This document shows positions 18,296-27,722 of a stretch of 64,000 nucleotides of DNA, piece by piece; position 1 is the first letter of the stretch; every line of letters starts with the position of its first letter. The stretch covers positions 1-64,000 of the forward strand of contig JACCRF010000169.1 in assembly GCA_013813715.1 (NCBI GenBank), written 5' to 3'. The stretch comes from Gemmatimonadaceae bacterium (GTDB lineage Bacteria > Gemmatimonadota > Gemmatimonadetes > Gemmatimonadales > Gemmatimonadaceae). A model generated the notes under the pieces. The model was given only the letters and a program-made list of their open reading frames with translations. It was not told where the DNA came from and did no database searches. The translations under genes and the position numbers were made by a program.

Positions 18296-20708
18296 TGACC
18301 TGCTTGTTCCTGGGATTGGCGGCCGGTGCGGGGGCGGCCATCGCCTTCGCCCTTTCGATCTCGCGCTCGAGCTGGCGCCGCCCCTGGTAATACTGCACCG
18401 GCCAGCGCGCGCCCGCGAAACCCTGCTGCGCCGCGGCGTGCAGCACCCAATGCGGGTCGCTCAAGTGGGGCCTTCCGATAGCAACAAGGTCGGCGCGTCC
18501 CGCAGCGATTATCGAGTTGACCTGGTCAGCCTCCGTGATGTTCCCAACCGCGATCGTAGGCACTCGTGCCTCGTTGCGGATGCGATCGCTGTACGGAGTT
18601 TGAAACAGCCTGCCGAACACCGGGTTCGCCTCGGTGGTCGTCTGCCCGGTGGAGACGTGGATAATGTCCGCTCCAGCCGCCACGAATGCATTTCCTATCG
18701 CCACCGATTCCTCGGCCGTGATGCCGTCCTCCACCCAGTCTGTCGCCGAGATGCGCACCGACATCGGTTTCGCTTCCGGCCACTCCGAACGCATGGCGGT
18801 GAACACCTCGAGCGGGTACCGAAGCCGGTTTTCGAGAGAGCCGCCGTACTCGTCACCACGACGATTGCTCACCGGCGTCAGGAAGCTCGAAAGCAAGTAT
18901 CCGTGCGCGCAGTGCAGCTCGATCATATCGAACTTCGCCTCGGTCGCCATTCGCGTGGCCCGAACGAAATCCTCGAGAATCTGCTGCATGTCCGCGCGGC
19001 TCATCTCGCGCGGTGGCGGCAGTGTCGGTCCGTAGGTGATCGGCGACGGTCCGATTCTCTCCCAGTTCTGATCCGCAAGCGGGAGATCCGTTCCCTCCCA
19101 GGGAAGGCAAGTGGAGCCTTTTCGCCCCGAGTGCCCGAGCTGAAGACAGACCTTCGCCTCCGTCCACTCGTGCATGAACGCGACGATGCGCCGCCACTCT
19201 GCGACATGTTCGTCGCTGTACAATCCGGTGCATCCCAGCGTGATTCGCGCCTCCGGCGATACACAGACCATCTCCGTCATCACGAGCGCCGCCCCCCCCA
19301 ACCCGCGCGCTCCAAGATGCACGAGATGAAAGTCGTTCGGTGTGCCATTGGTCGCGCTGTACATGTCCATCGGAGACACGATGATCCGGTTGTGGAGCGT
19401 CATCCCGCGCAGCCGGAAAGGTGTGAACATAGGGGGCGGGGTGTCCGACATTTCATCCGTCCCGCCACCCGCCGTGACCTGTCCTTCCTCCCTATTCTTG
19501 ATTTTCTCTGCGTTCTCAGCGGTTTCAGCAGTTCCCCCAACGAGAGAAACAAGGCTGGCAAACCACCTCTCCACCCCAGCCACATACGTAGCATCCCGCA
19601 GGCGCAGGTTCTCATGACTCACCCGCTGACTCCGCGTAAGCAGGCTGTACGCGAACTGCTCAGCTGGCAGATGCACGTACCGCTTCACGTGCTCGAACCA
19701 CTCCATCGAGTTTCGCGCTGCGTTCTGGAGACGCAACGACTCCATCATCCGGTCGTCCTCATACCGCTGCAGCGCAAGGGACATGTCACCCGCCCCGGAG
19801 ATCGACCGGCCAAGCGATATCGCGTCCTCCATCGCCAGCTTCGTCCCCGATCCTATCGAGAAATGCGCGGTGTGCGCGGCATCACCGATGAGCACGATGT
19901 TTTCATGGAACCAGTGGGCGTTCCGGACGCGCACGAAGTTCGTCCACGGTGAGCCTGCGCGGTGGGCGGCGTTGGAAATGAGAGGATGCCCGCCCAGCCA
20001 TTCGCCGAACATCGCCTCGCATCGAGCGATCGTCTGCGGCGTGTCCATCCGGTCGAATCCCGCCGACAACCATGACGCTTCATCACATTCGACGATAAAC
20101 GTGGATGTTGCTTCGTCGAACCGATAACAGTGCGCCTGAAAAACACCATGCTCGTTTTCGACGATGTAGAACGTGAACGCATCGAACGGGAAAGTCGTTC
20201 CGAGCCAGATGAAGCGCGCCGACCGTGAATCCAGATCGGGCTGAAAATGGCGCTCATGCTTGCGGCGGATAGTACTGTTGACACCATCGGCCGCGACAAT
20301 GACATCGGCGTCCCCGAGACCCAATGACGGGAGTTCACCATCGTCACGTACATCGGTGCAGAACCTGAGCTCCACTCCTAACCCGGCAGCCCGCTCCTGA
20401 AGGATCTGAAGGAGCTTCTTGCGCGCGATCCCGCTGAAGCCGTGTCCGCCGGAGGTGATCCGCCTGCCGTGAACGAAAACGTCTATGTCGTCCCAGTGCG
20501 CGAAGTTGTTCGTTATCGCCTGAAATGTCGGCTCGTCGGCGGCGCGGAAATTCTCGAGCGTCTGATCGGAGAAGACGACGCCCCAGCCAAAGGTGTCCTG
20601 GGCGCGATTCCGTTCGAGCACTGTGACCTCGTGCTCGGGGCCTGCCTGCATGAGGAGCAAAGCCGTATAGAGTCCAGCCGGCCCGCCGCCAACGATGACG
20701 ACTCTCAA
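18288..20708 (-). CDS. Fused FAD monooxygenase / Old-Yellow-Enzyme: 2-aminobenzoyl-CoA monooxygenase/reductase-like
   Basis: This 806-residue fusion has two flavin modules. Residues about 1-375 form a class A flavin monooxygenase with RVVIVGGGPAGLYTALLL and VLIGDAAHTAHFSIGSGTKLAMEDA, the salicylyl-CoA/aminobenzoyl-CoA branch. Residues about 425-800 form an Old-Yellow-Enzyme/NADH:flavin oxidoreductase barrel (FTPFRLRGMTLHNRIIVSPM, LQLGHSGRKGS, DLVAIGRPHLSDP). This architecture is known for the Azoarcus enzyme that hydroxylates and then reduces 2-aminobenzoyl-CoA, dearomatising the ring. The start is a TTG at 20708 overlapping the YjbR stop as TTGA. The interdomain linker (ETAENAEKIKNREEG) has odd composition and is treated separately. 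Salicylyl-CoA is an alternative substrate. Confidence 0.9.
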   Translation of the reverse strand: MRVVIVGGGPAGLYTALLLMQAGPEHEVTVLERNRAQDTFGWGVVFSDQTLENFRAADEPTFQAITNNFAHWDDIDVFVHGRRITSGGHGFSGIARKKLLQILQERAAGLGVELRFCTDVRDDGELPSLGLGDADVIVAADGVNSTIRRKHERHFQPDLDSRSARFIWLGTTFPFDAFTFYIVENEHGVFQAHCYRFDEATSTFIVECDEASWLSAGFDRMDTPQTIARCEAMFGEWLGGHPLISNAAHRAGSPWTNFVRVRNAHWFHENIVLIGDAAHTAHFSIGSGTKLAMEDAISLGRSISGAGDMSLALQRYEDDRMMESLRLQNAARNSMEWFEHVKRYVHLPAEQFAYSLLTRSQRVSHENLRLRDATYVAGVERWFASLVSLVGGTAETAENAEKIKNREEGQVTAGGGTDEMSDTPPPMFTPFRLRGMTLHNRIIVSPMDMYSATNGTPNDFHLVHLGARGLGGAALVMTEMVCVSPEARITLGCTGLYSDEHVAEWRRIVAFMHEWTEAKVCLQLGHSGRKGSTCLPWEGTDLPLADQNWERIGPSPITYGPTLPPPREMSRADMQQILEDFVRATRMATEAKFDMIELHCAHGYLLSSFLTPVSNRRGDEYGGSLENRLRYPLEVFTAMRSEWPEAKPMSVRISATDWVEDGITAEESVAIGNAFVAAGADIIHVSTGQTTTEANPVFGRLFQTPYSDRIRNEARVPTIAVGNITEADQVNSIIAAGRADLVAIGRPHLSDPHWVLHAAAQQGFAGARWPVQYYQGRRQLEREIERAKAMAAPAPAANPRNKQVNG
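19484..19542 (-). repeat. Possible dispersed-repeat-derived sequence in the fusion-protein linker
   Basis: The coding strand of the linker reads GAAACCGCTGAGAACGCAGAG then AAAATCAAGAATAGGGAGGA. Back-to-back GAGAACGCAGAGAA-type units resemble short intergenic repeats I recall in several environmental phyla. Here the sequence is in frame and codes ETAENAEKIKNREEG, purine-rich and unlike the rest of the gene. Only one copy was noticed in this window, so the repeat origin is inference. Confidence 0.35.
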
Positions 20709-21073
20709 GTCGGCGCGAGTTTTTCGAGAAGTTTCTTCGGAGCAGTAAGCCTGTACGCGTCTCGGAGAATGTCGGCCACCAGGTCCCAGTCTGGCTTGTC
20801 ATCGAGCCACACTCCCACCCACCCCTTGCACCCGACATACGGCGGTGAGAAGAACCGCGCTGGATCGTCGTGAATGAGCAGATCCTGGTTGGTCTGGCGC
20901 GAATTGCACCACACGGCAGGGCGACCGGCGCCATGGTGGTTGTCCGCAGCCGCATACATCGCGAACAGCTTGTTGCGTATTCGAAATGTCGGCTCTCCCC
21001 ACGCTTCGACTTCATGCGCCTCGGGCAATGCGAGGCAGATCCTGCGCAGTCTTGGAAGAGGGGTTAAGGGCAT
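20705..21073 (-). CDS. MmcQ/YjbR-family protein
   Basis: This 122-residue protein matches the MmcQ/YjbR (CyaY-like fold) family: it begins LRRICLALPEAHEVEAWGEPTFRIRNKLFAMY and has VGCKGWVGVWLDDKPDWDLVADILRDAYRLTAPKKL. The family is widespread and its biochemical role is poorly known, with a DNA-binding fold suggested. It overlaps the aminobenzoyl-CoA monooxygenase/reductase gene by four bases and so appears to be the first gene of the aminobenzoate operon. Whether it has a part in that pathway is unknown. Confidence 0.9.
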   Translation of the reverse strand: MPLTPLPRLRRICLALPEAHEVEAWGEPTFRIRNKLFAMYAAADNHHGAGRPAVWCNSRQTNQDLLIHDDPARFFSPPYVGCKGWVGVWLDDKPDWDLVADILRDAYRLTAPKKLLEKLAPT

Positions 21074-21223
21074 GAATGGGTCGGCGAGGAGTATCCAGGT
21101 TCCGTTAAATATGGGTCTTTGGGAAGCCGAAAAGGCATCCGTACTTCCGTTTCATGGGCCAGCGAGCATCTTGTCCGCTGCACATAAGGTGATGCCACCC
21201 AACCAGCCACATCGAGCCGATCC

Positions 21224-22642
21224 ATGCCTGACGTCATTCGACGGCCTCATTCCCCAGTAATGGCTCCGTACGTTGTCCCTTTGATCCTGCTGCTCGCTAC
21301 GTCGCTCAGTGCGCAGTCTCCGGCAGATATCGACAGACTCGGCGAGGAAGCGGTACGCCGCACACAGGAGTACCTCCGGATCAACACAACGAACCCGCCG
21401 GGGAACGAGGCGGCGGCCGCTGCTTTCTTCGCCAGGATTTTCAAGCAGGAAGGAATCGTCTTCGACAGCGCGTCATCAGCTCCTGGCCGTGGCAACATCT
21501 GGGCGCGGCTCAAGGGAACAGGGTCCGAGCCCGCGCTCGTCCTGCTGCATCACATGGATGTCGTGCCCGCCGACCCAAAATACTGGGAGTCTGATCCGTT
21601 CGCGGCCGCGATAAGGGATGGACACGTTTACGGACGCGGCACCCTGGATACAAAGACACTTGGAATCGTCCAGCTCCAGGCTTTCCTCGCTCTGCACCAC
21701 GGGCGGGTACCGCTCAAGCGCGACGTCATTTTCATCGCGACTGCCGATGAGGAAGCCGGAGGTGCCTATGGCGCCGGCTGGCTCGTGAAGAACCGCCCCG
21801 ACGCATTCAAAGGTGCAGGTCTGGTGTTGAACGAGGGTGACGGCGGATCCGTCGAGGATGGCCGGGAGTTGTTCTCCATTGAAGTGACGCAGAAAGTGCC
21901 GCTATGGCTCGCACTCGTCTCGACGGGGAAGCCGGGCCATGGCTCGGGTCCGCCGGTGAGTACGGCGGTCACACGTCTCATCCGCGCCCTGTATCGCATC
22001 CAGACCCATGAATTCGAGTCACGCATTGTTCCAGCCGTGGACGCGTACTTCAAGGGCATGGGCCGCAGTGCCAGTCCGGAATGGAAGGAATTTTTCAAGG
22101 ACATCGCAAGAGCCTCTACCGACAGAAACACGATGCTCAAGCTCCAGATGTGGCAGCCGGGGCTGGCGGCACTTCTCCGAAACGCCTGCTCGATCACCAT
22201 GCTCCAGGGAAGCGCCAAGATAAACGTCATCCCACCGGAAGCACGCGCACAGATAGACTGCCGACTCGTTCCGGATCAGGATCCCGCCGCGTTCACGCGC
22301 GAGCTCGAGTCGGTGATAAACGACCCGCAAATCAGCGTCGAGAAGATCATGGGCTTCACACCCGCCGTCTCCTCCACCGATACGCCGCTGTATCGGGCAA
22401 TCGAAGCGACGATCCGCCGCCATTTTCCCACAGCCAACATCACGCCTTCCGTGCAGACTGGCTTCACCGACAGCCACTTCTTCCGCGACTTGGGGTTGGC
22501 GAGCTACGGATTCGCACCCTTTCTGATTCCTGTCGCCGACGATTCAGGCGTACACGGCAACAACGAGCGGATATCTCTGGAGAACATCAGGCGAGGAACG
22601 AGCATGATGCTGGAGATCGTGAAGGCAGTCGCGGCAAGGTAG
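21224..22642 (+). CDS. Secreted M20-family metallopeptidase
   Basis: This 472-residue zinc peptidase has a signal peptide (VVPLILLLATSLSAQS). M20 motifs follow: ALVLLHHMDVVPADPKYW (metal His), YGRGTLDTKTLGIVQL (bridging Asp), DEEAGGAYGAGWLV (catalytic and metal Glu), GHGSGPPVSTAV in the lid domain, and a late TGFTDSHFFRDLG metal site. It probably trims peptides or acyl-amino acids in the periplasm. It stands alone, diverging from the YjbR/aminobenzoate operon. The ATG at 21260 is an alternative start; neither has a strong ribosome site. Confidence 0.93.
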   Translation: MPDVIRRPHSPVMAPYVVPLILLLATSLSAQSPADIDRLGEEAVRRTQEYLRINTTNPPGNEAAAAAFFARIFKQEGIVFDSASSAPGRGNIWARLKGTGSEPALVLLHHMDVVPADPKYWESDPFAAAIRDGHVYGRGTLDTKTLGIVQLQAFLALHHGRVPLKRDVIFIATADEEAGGAYGAGWLVKNRPDAFKGAGLVLNEGDGGSVEDGRELFSIEVTQKVPLWLALVSTGKPGHGSGPPVSTAVTRLIRALYRIQTHEFESRIVPAVDAYFKGMGRSASPEWKEFFKDIARASTDRNTMLKLQMWQPGLAALLRNACSITMLQGSAKINVIPPEARAQIDCRLVPDQDPAAFTRELESVINDPQISVEKIMGFTPAVSSTDTPLYRAIEATIRRHFPTANITPSVQTGFTDSHFFRDLGLASYGFAPFLIPVADDSGVHGNNERISLENIRRGTSMMLEIVKAVAAR

Positions 22643-22667
22643 CCGACGCTGCGCCGTCCTCTGATCG

Positions 22668-24992
22668 CTATAGACGGAAGAGGTAGCTAACCTTTCCGAA
22701 CAATCCGTCGGACGTCCGCTTCAAATCGCGGAACCGAAACTCCCTCGGCTCTTCCAGTATCGAACCATAGCCAAGATAGACGAGTGTCCCCGGCACGGGC
22801 CGGTAGCTCACGAGCCAATCCGTTGAAAGCTCGTTCGAGACGCTGCCGGTATCCCTGATATCATTCACGAGAATCGGATTACCGAACCGGTCCTCCAGCG
22901 GCGACCGCGAGCGGGCCGCGTATTGCCCGACCAGACGTAGAAAGAGAGCGTGCGTGAGCTGGTACTCAACCTTCACGCGTGGGATCGTCTCAGTGGAGAA
23001 TTCCGATCCGTCGCGCGAACGTTCGAGCTCGAGACGTGTGAGCTGAAGCGAGCCGCGAAGCGCGGTGGTCGGCCGCACGTCCACCGCAGCATCTACGCGC
23101 AAGCTGCGGCCGGACGCAGCCTCTCGGAAGATTGGGACCTTGCCGAGTGACATGCTTGCCGTAGCGCTGAAGAAGCGATGAGTTGGAGTGGTGACCCTCA
23201 CCGAACCACTCCATTGACCCCGTGCCGGCCCGGGAACCGTGAACGCGGCGGTGTCCACAGACTGCTCGACCTCGTACGACTCGTAAAGCGACCGGTCGAA
23301 GGCGAACGAATTGCGCCCCAACGACCCCCCGACCTGCCACCCGCCGCGTAGCGTCGCGCTTGGCGACACCGACTCGCCAGTTTCGATCGCGGCGTGGCCC
23401 GGGCCCGCGTTGTCCCAGATTCGCTGCACACCGAAAAACGAGCCATACGTCTGGACGAACGCGCCCGGCTCGCCGTAGAAGCTGATTCGGTTGAACGCTC
23501 GCGCCTCGATCAATCCGGTTCTGTTCACGAACCCGGCAGCAGCGTTGAAACCGGGATCGATCGCTTTCAGCGTATAATGAAAGCCCCATGCTCGACCGGT
23601 GCGGTCCCAGTCCGCCTGTAGAAGCGATCCTTCTCTGTTCCGGCCCGCGCTGTCAGTCCACGACTGCGCCGCCTGAAACTCGGCGAAGTACAGCCTGTCG
23701 TGATAGAATCGCAGATCAGCGCTCGCCAGTCGCGAAAAGTCGGCGCCGTCTTCCCTTGTCGTTAGCACCGCCCCCAGCGTCGAGCTGGGCCCGATCGTGC
23801 GCCGCAAACGGGCCACTCCGAACAGCGGAACACGCTCGTCGTTCCATGAATAAGCCTTATCGTCAGCGACGAGCATTACACCCGCGTTTGCACCGGCCAG
23901 TTTGCCCGTCAGCTTCACCCCACCTCTCGGAGCGACAATGCGGCGGGTATAGATGAGCTGGTTCGGGCTGTCGAACAATTCGAGTCCGTCAAGAAAGAAC
24001 GGCCGCTTCTCGGGATAAAACAGCGCGAACCGCTCATTCAACAGCACTTGACCGACGTCTGCCTCGACCTGGGAAAAATCCGGGTTGATCGTTCCGTTCA
24101 ACGTGAGATTCTGCCGGACACCCCATCGCACGTCGGCGCCCGTCTCTCCACCCGGCTCATACTCACGATCTCCAGTCGCGAATGCGGATCCTGTTACTCT
24201 GCCAGTGGCGGTTGGAGTTACCTCGAGAACGAGGCCGCGATGCATGTCATGCAGCCCCCGAAGCGCGCCCATTTGCGCGAGAAAGTTCGAGTTTGCCCTC
24301 ACCGCCGGCGTCCAACTATCCTGAAATCCGGAGTGCTGGATTCGGCGGAGCACATGCAGTCCCCAGTTCTGCACGCGCAAGTCCTGATATCGAATGCTCT
24401 TGAACGGGATGCGAATCTCGACGTCGTAACCGCGGTCTACCAGTCGACCGCGGGACTGGAAAACGTAGTCCGGATTAAGGTCAACAGATCCCTCGAGAGG
24501 ATTGATATTGCGCGACCCTCCGCCAGTGGCCGACGAACCGCCGGCGCCTCCGAAGAAGCTGGACGACCTCGTTCCATCCTGCTGCACGCCCAGGGGATTC
24601 ACTCCAAACAGATACGCGATAGATCGGTCATTGTTCGTATCGAGAAGAATCTGAATCTGATCCTCGCTCGCGATGTTGTCGCGATTGGCCTGTGTCGCAC
24701 GCACGACATTCCCGTGCAGCTCACTCGCTCGGACACCAAAATGGATCGCCTCGCTGGAGTACCACACCATTACTTCGGTCGGATCCTCGGCAGGCCGCCC
24801 ATCCACGGGCTGGTACTGAGAGAAGGCGTTGAGACGCGCGGCGCGGGTCCAGACCTGTTCGTCGAGGCGCCCGTCGACGACGATCGTGGTGTCCACGCGT
24901 GGTATATCGACATCGATGCGTTTCGATGTCCCGCTATAGACCACCGTCGAATCCTGAGTAAGCGCGAGCATGAGAACCAGGGCGGGATTCAT
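22668..24992 (-). CDS. DUF5916-family outer-membrane protein with CBM9-like N-terminus
   Basis: The mature protein begins with a carbohydrate-binding-9-like sandwich (VDTTIVVDGRLDEQVWTRAA, DQIQILLDTNNDRSIAYLFGV). A DUF5916 barrel follows, marked by LNGTINPDFSQVEADVGQV, RFALFYPEKRPFFLDGLELF and IYTRRIVAPRGGVKLTGK, and ends with a terminal aromatic strand (KVSYLFRL). Such proteins occur in Bacteroidota, Gemmatimonadota and relatives; their function is not established. I use the ATG at 24992 (MNPALVLMLALTQ); the track start at 25016 is a TTG. It is convergent with the M20 gene and lies 102 bases beyond the TonB receptor stop, so it may be the tail of the FecR/receptor operon. Confidence 0.9.
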   Translation of the reverse strand: MNPALVLMLALTQDSTVVYSGTSKRIDVDIPRVDTTIVVDGRLDEQVWTRAARLNAFSQYQPVDGRPAEDPTEVMVWYSSEAIHFGVRASELHGNVVRATQANRDNIASEDQIQILLDTNNDRSIAYLFGVNPLGVQQDGTRSSSFFGGAGGSSATGGGSRNINPLEGSVDLNPDYVFQSRGRLVDRGYDVEIRIPFKSIRYQDLRVQNWGLHVLRRIQHSGFQDSWTPAVRANSNFLAQMGALRGLHDMHRGLVLEVTPTATGRVTGSAFATGDREYEPGGETGADVRWGVRQNLTLNGTINPDFSQVEADVGQVLLNERFALFYPEKRPFFLDGLELFDSPNQLIYTRRIVAPRGGVKLTGKLAGANAGVMLVADDKAYSWNDERVPLFGVARLRRTIGPSSTLGAVLTTREDGADFSRLASADLRFYHDRLYFAEFQAAQSWTDSAGRNREGSLLQADWDRTGRAWGFHYTLKAIDPGFNAAAGFVNRTGLIEARAFNRISFYGEPGAFVQTYGSFFGVQRIWDNAGPGHAAIETGESVSPSATLRGGWQVGGSLGRNSFAFDRSLYESYEVEQSVDTAAFTVPGPARGQWSGSVRVTTPTHRFFSATASMSLGKVPIFREAASGRSLRVDAAVDVRPTTALRGSLQLTRLELERSRDGSEFSTETIPRVKVEYQLTHALFLRLVGQYAARSRSPLEDRFGNPILVNDIRDTGSVSNELSTDWLVSYRPVPGTLVYLGYGSILEEPREFRFRDLKRTSDGLFGKVSYLFRL

Positions 24993-25094
24993 CGGATCAG
25001 CAATGTACTCTCGCAACCGCCCTGTTTCACGCTGCCGGCTGATCCACAGCTCACCACGCGGCAGGGAACTTCGACCCTCCGCGTGGTGGGCGCG

Positions 25095-27722
25095 TCAGAA
25101 ACTGACGCGTAGCCCCGCGCTCAGTGTCCGGCCCGGCAGGACGGTGACGTTGTCGGGCTCTCCCGTCTGTTCATCCAACAGATTCTCGCCGTCCACCGTG
25201 AAGGTCACTCCTCGACTGACGGAAAAACCAAACCGGCCCCCGAGACGCGTCACACCATCATACGCCTTCCAGTAGGAGCGAAGCTCCGACCCGACGAATT
25301 CGCGCGCGTCACGGTTCTGATTGGCGAAATCGCTGAGCAAAGCAACCCGGTCGTAGTTGATCCAGTTCGACGCACGCGCCACACTCCCCGACGTGTACCA
25401 TCTGCCGTGCCTGTACGAACCATTCAGGCCGATCGTCCGCGAGGGAACCTCAAGCATACGGTCAGCGGGACGGAGATCTCCGCTGTAACGGGCGGCGAGC
25501 TTCGCGACCCTGCTGTCAACCTGGGAGAAGGTCGCGCCCACCGACCACGGCCCTGCATCCAGCGCACCCTGAAATTCCCAGCCGCGATTCGTTATCTCTC
25601 CGACATTTTGCAGCTCATACGAGATGCGGCGGTACTGTGGCTGACTGTCGGCCGCGATCGGCAGGGGGTACACACTCACCGGCTGAATCAACCCTGAGGC
25701 ACGCTGATCGAAACGTGTCACGTGAAGCGTTAGATGCGATCCGATGAAGGCATCCACGCCGAACTCAATGCCCGACTGTTCCTCGGGCGAAAGCGTCGCT
25801 CCCGCAGACGGGCCCCTCAGGCCCAGCAGCGTCCCGGCGCGGCTCGATGTCTGAACGGGACGAATTCCCTTCCCGTACGCCGAGCGAAGCTTCAGCGTCG
25901 CGATTCCGAAGGTGCGGATTGCCGAGACGCCGAGCATGGGCAGAACCGCGATGTCGCTGACGTCGCCGAGCCCGGAATTCCGCTCGACCCGAAGCCCGCC
26001 ATTCATGAAGAGAGCGGATCGGAAGCCCGCGTTCGCCTGCGCAATGACACCTGTGTTGCTTCGGTTCTCGACGAAAGATTGCCGGCTGTAACGCGGACCT
26101 GATCGCGCCGGCGCGAATAGCCCGTGCGTGTTCGTCTCATCACGTACGACGGAATGTTCTGCCGCGAGAGTCAGTGTCGCGAAGGCATGCTCCTCGCCTC
26201 CGAATTCCCCAACGGTGCTGCCCCTCAGCGTAGCGCGGGTTGCATTGCCGGTCGCGGTGCGGAGGGCCGAGTCGATCGCCGAGGGGAAAGCACCGTCCAG
26301 CACAGCGGCGCTCCGCAGGCGGTAACCGTCGATGCCGACCGTTACGGAGTGGGTCCACCTGTCGTTCTGAGTGAACATCGCGTTGCCCCCGACCGTGAAC
26401 TGGCGGACCGATTGCCTGTCGCTGGAATCGCTGATTACAAGTCGGGACAGGGAATCCAGCCGATGCATCGTCGGAGGTCCGAGTTCGCCGCGACGGGCTC
26501 GGCCATTGGGCGCGGAGGCTTCTCCGTAGTCCCGGGTGGGTGCCGGCCCCGGTACCGGAGAAGGAGTCCACAGATCCAGTCCTGCGAGAATTGGAGATGA
26601 CGGCGTATCGGCATCCTGCGCGAACAGGCGGAAAGTTCCGGTGAGGATGCTTCGCGAGCTCACGAGGCGTGCGCTCCCGTGAGCCATGATCTGCTGGCTG
26701 GACGCATCAGGAATGAATGCACCAATGCGCGCTACATTCAGGCCCAGGCGCGCCGAACGGAGCCCTGTGCCATACCTCAGGCTCGCCGAATGATTCTGCG
26801 TGAGGACGCTGGCCACTGAGTAGTCGCTGGACGACGCACCACCCTTCGTATTGAGCTGCGCTGTGGAGGCCCCGCCTTCAGTGCCATCCTGACGCGTGAC
26901 GATGTTCATCACCCCGCTGATCGCGTCGGCTCCATACAGCGCTGCGCCCTGAGGTCCGCGAATGACCTCGATGCGCGCGATGGACTCGGTGTCGAGATGC
27001 GTAACCAGGAGCGAGTTAGCGACTTCGATTCCGTCGACGTAAACCTTCGGGTAGCTGACACCGAACGAGCTCGCGCCACGGATGCTTCCGTACCGGGCGA
27101 CGAGGCTGAGCGGTGATTGTTCCCATAGCCACAGCCCGGGTACGACACCATCGAGGGATCCTGACAATGAGCCCGCCCCACGCTCGGCGAGCTGCTCCCC
27201 GCTCACTACATCGAGCGCCACGGCGAGCGAACGCTGCGAGCCACCTGTCGCGCTTCCCGTCACAACCACACGGTCGAGCTGCCCCACTTGCTTGAACACC
27301 GGAGCAGGCGCAGCGGGAAGACTGAAAGCGGTAGCCGCGGGTGTGAGCACTATCTGATCGCCGCCAACCACGACCGGCTGAACCTTCGCGCCGACGAGGA
27401 GATCGGCGAGTACGCGCGAAACGGGTACTGATTTGTACTCGAGGCATACTGAGCGCGAGAGCTGGAGCTGATCGGCGGTGTAGGAGAGTCGCACCCTCGC
27501 GGCTGCTGCCAGGCGATCGAGCGCTTCGCGCAGCGAGACACCGCGTCCGTAAAGAGAAACCGGGCGCTCCATGACGGGCGCCAGCGTCGCGTTGGCGGCA
27601 TTGACCGCAATAGCGCGGCTGTCCGATCCGCAATGCGTCTGCGCGTCAGCCGCAACAGAACAAAAAGCGGAGATTGCGATCGCGAGGAAAAACGAGCGCA
27701 CCGGCGTTGGAGAAATCCGCAT
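25095..27722 (-). CDS. TonB-dependent receptor with STN signalling domain
   Basis: I start this at the ATG 27722, which shares one base with the FecR stop (TAATG); the track ORF runs 62 residues further into fecR. A signal peptide (FFLAIAISAFCSVAADAQ) is followed by an STN domain (VSLREALDRLAAAARVRLSY, CLEYKSVPVSRVLADLLVG). Next come a TonB-box-like LDRVVVTGSATGG, a plug domain (IRGPQGAALYGADAISGVMNIV) and a barrel ending AGLRVSF. The STN domain is the part that talks to a FecR anti-sigma factor in ferric-citrate-type systems. With the adjacent FecR and divergent ECF sigma gene this makes a full cell-surface signalling set. The ligand is unknown. Confidence 0.94.
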   Translation of the reverse strand: MRISPTPVRSFFLAIAISAFCSVAADAQTHCGSDSRAIAVNAANATLAPVMERPVSLYGRGVSLREALDRLAAAARVRLSYTADQLQLSRSVCLEYKSVPVSRVLADLLVGAKVQPVVVGGDQIVLTPAATAFSLPAAPAPVFKQVGQLDRVVVTGSATGGSQRSLAVALDVVSGEQLAERGAGSLSGSLDGVVPGLWLWEQSPLSLVARYGSIRGASSFGVSYPKVYVDGIEVANSLLVTHLDTESIARIEVIRGPQGAALYGADAISGVMNIVTRQDGTEGGASTAQLNTKGGASSSDYSVASVLTQNHSASLRYGTGLRSARLGLNVARIGAFIPDASSQQIMAHGSARLVSSRSILTGTFRLFAQDADTPSSPILAGLDLWTPSPVPGPAPTRDYGEASAPNGRARRGELGPPTMHRLDSLSRLVISDSSDRQSVRQFTVGGNAMFTQNDRWTHSVTVGIDGYRLRSAAVLDGAFPSAIDSALRTATGNATRATLRGSTVGEFGGEEHAFATLTLAAEHSVVRDETNTHGLFAPARSGPRYSRQSFVENRSNTGVIAQANAGFRSALFMNGGLRVERNSGLGDVSDIAVLPMLGVSAIRTFGIATLKLRSAYGKGIRPVQTSSRAGTLLGLRGPSAGATLSPEEQSGIEFGVDAFIGSHLTLHVTRFDQRASGLIQPVSVYPLPIAADSQPQYRRISYELQNVGEITNRGWEFQGALDAGPWSVGATFSQVDSRVAKLAARYSGDLRPADRMLEVPSRTIGLNGSYRHGRWYTSGSVARASNWINYDRVALLSDFANQNRDAREFVGSELRSYWKAYDGVTRLGGRFGFSVSRGVTFTVDGENLLDEQTGEPDNVTVLPGRTLSAGLRVSF

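Noticed and set aside
18438-19952. 504-residue plus-strand ORF
   Set aside because: It is antisense to the monooxygenase/reductase fusion and has a low-complexity Arg/His composition typical of a shadow.
24048-25112. 354-residue plus-strand ORF
   Set aside because: It is antisense to the DUF5916 gene; no motif or start signal supports it.
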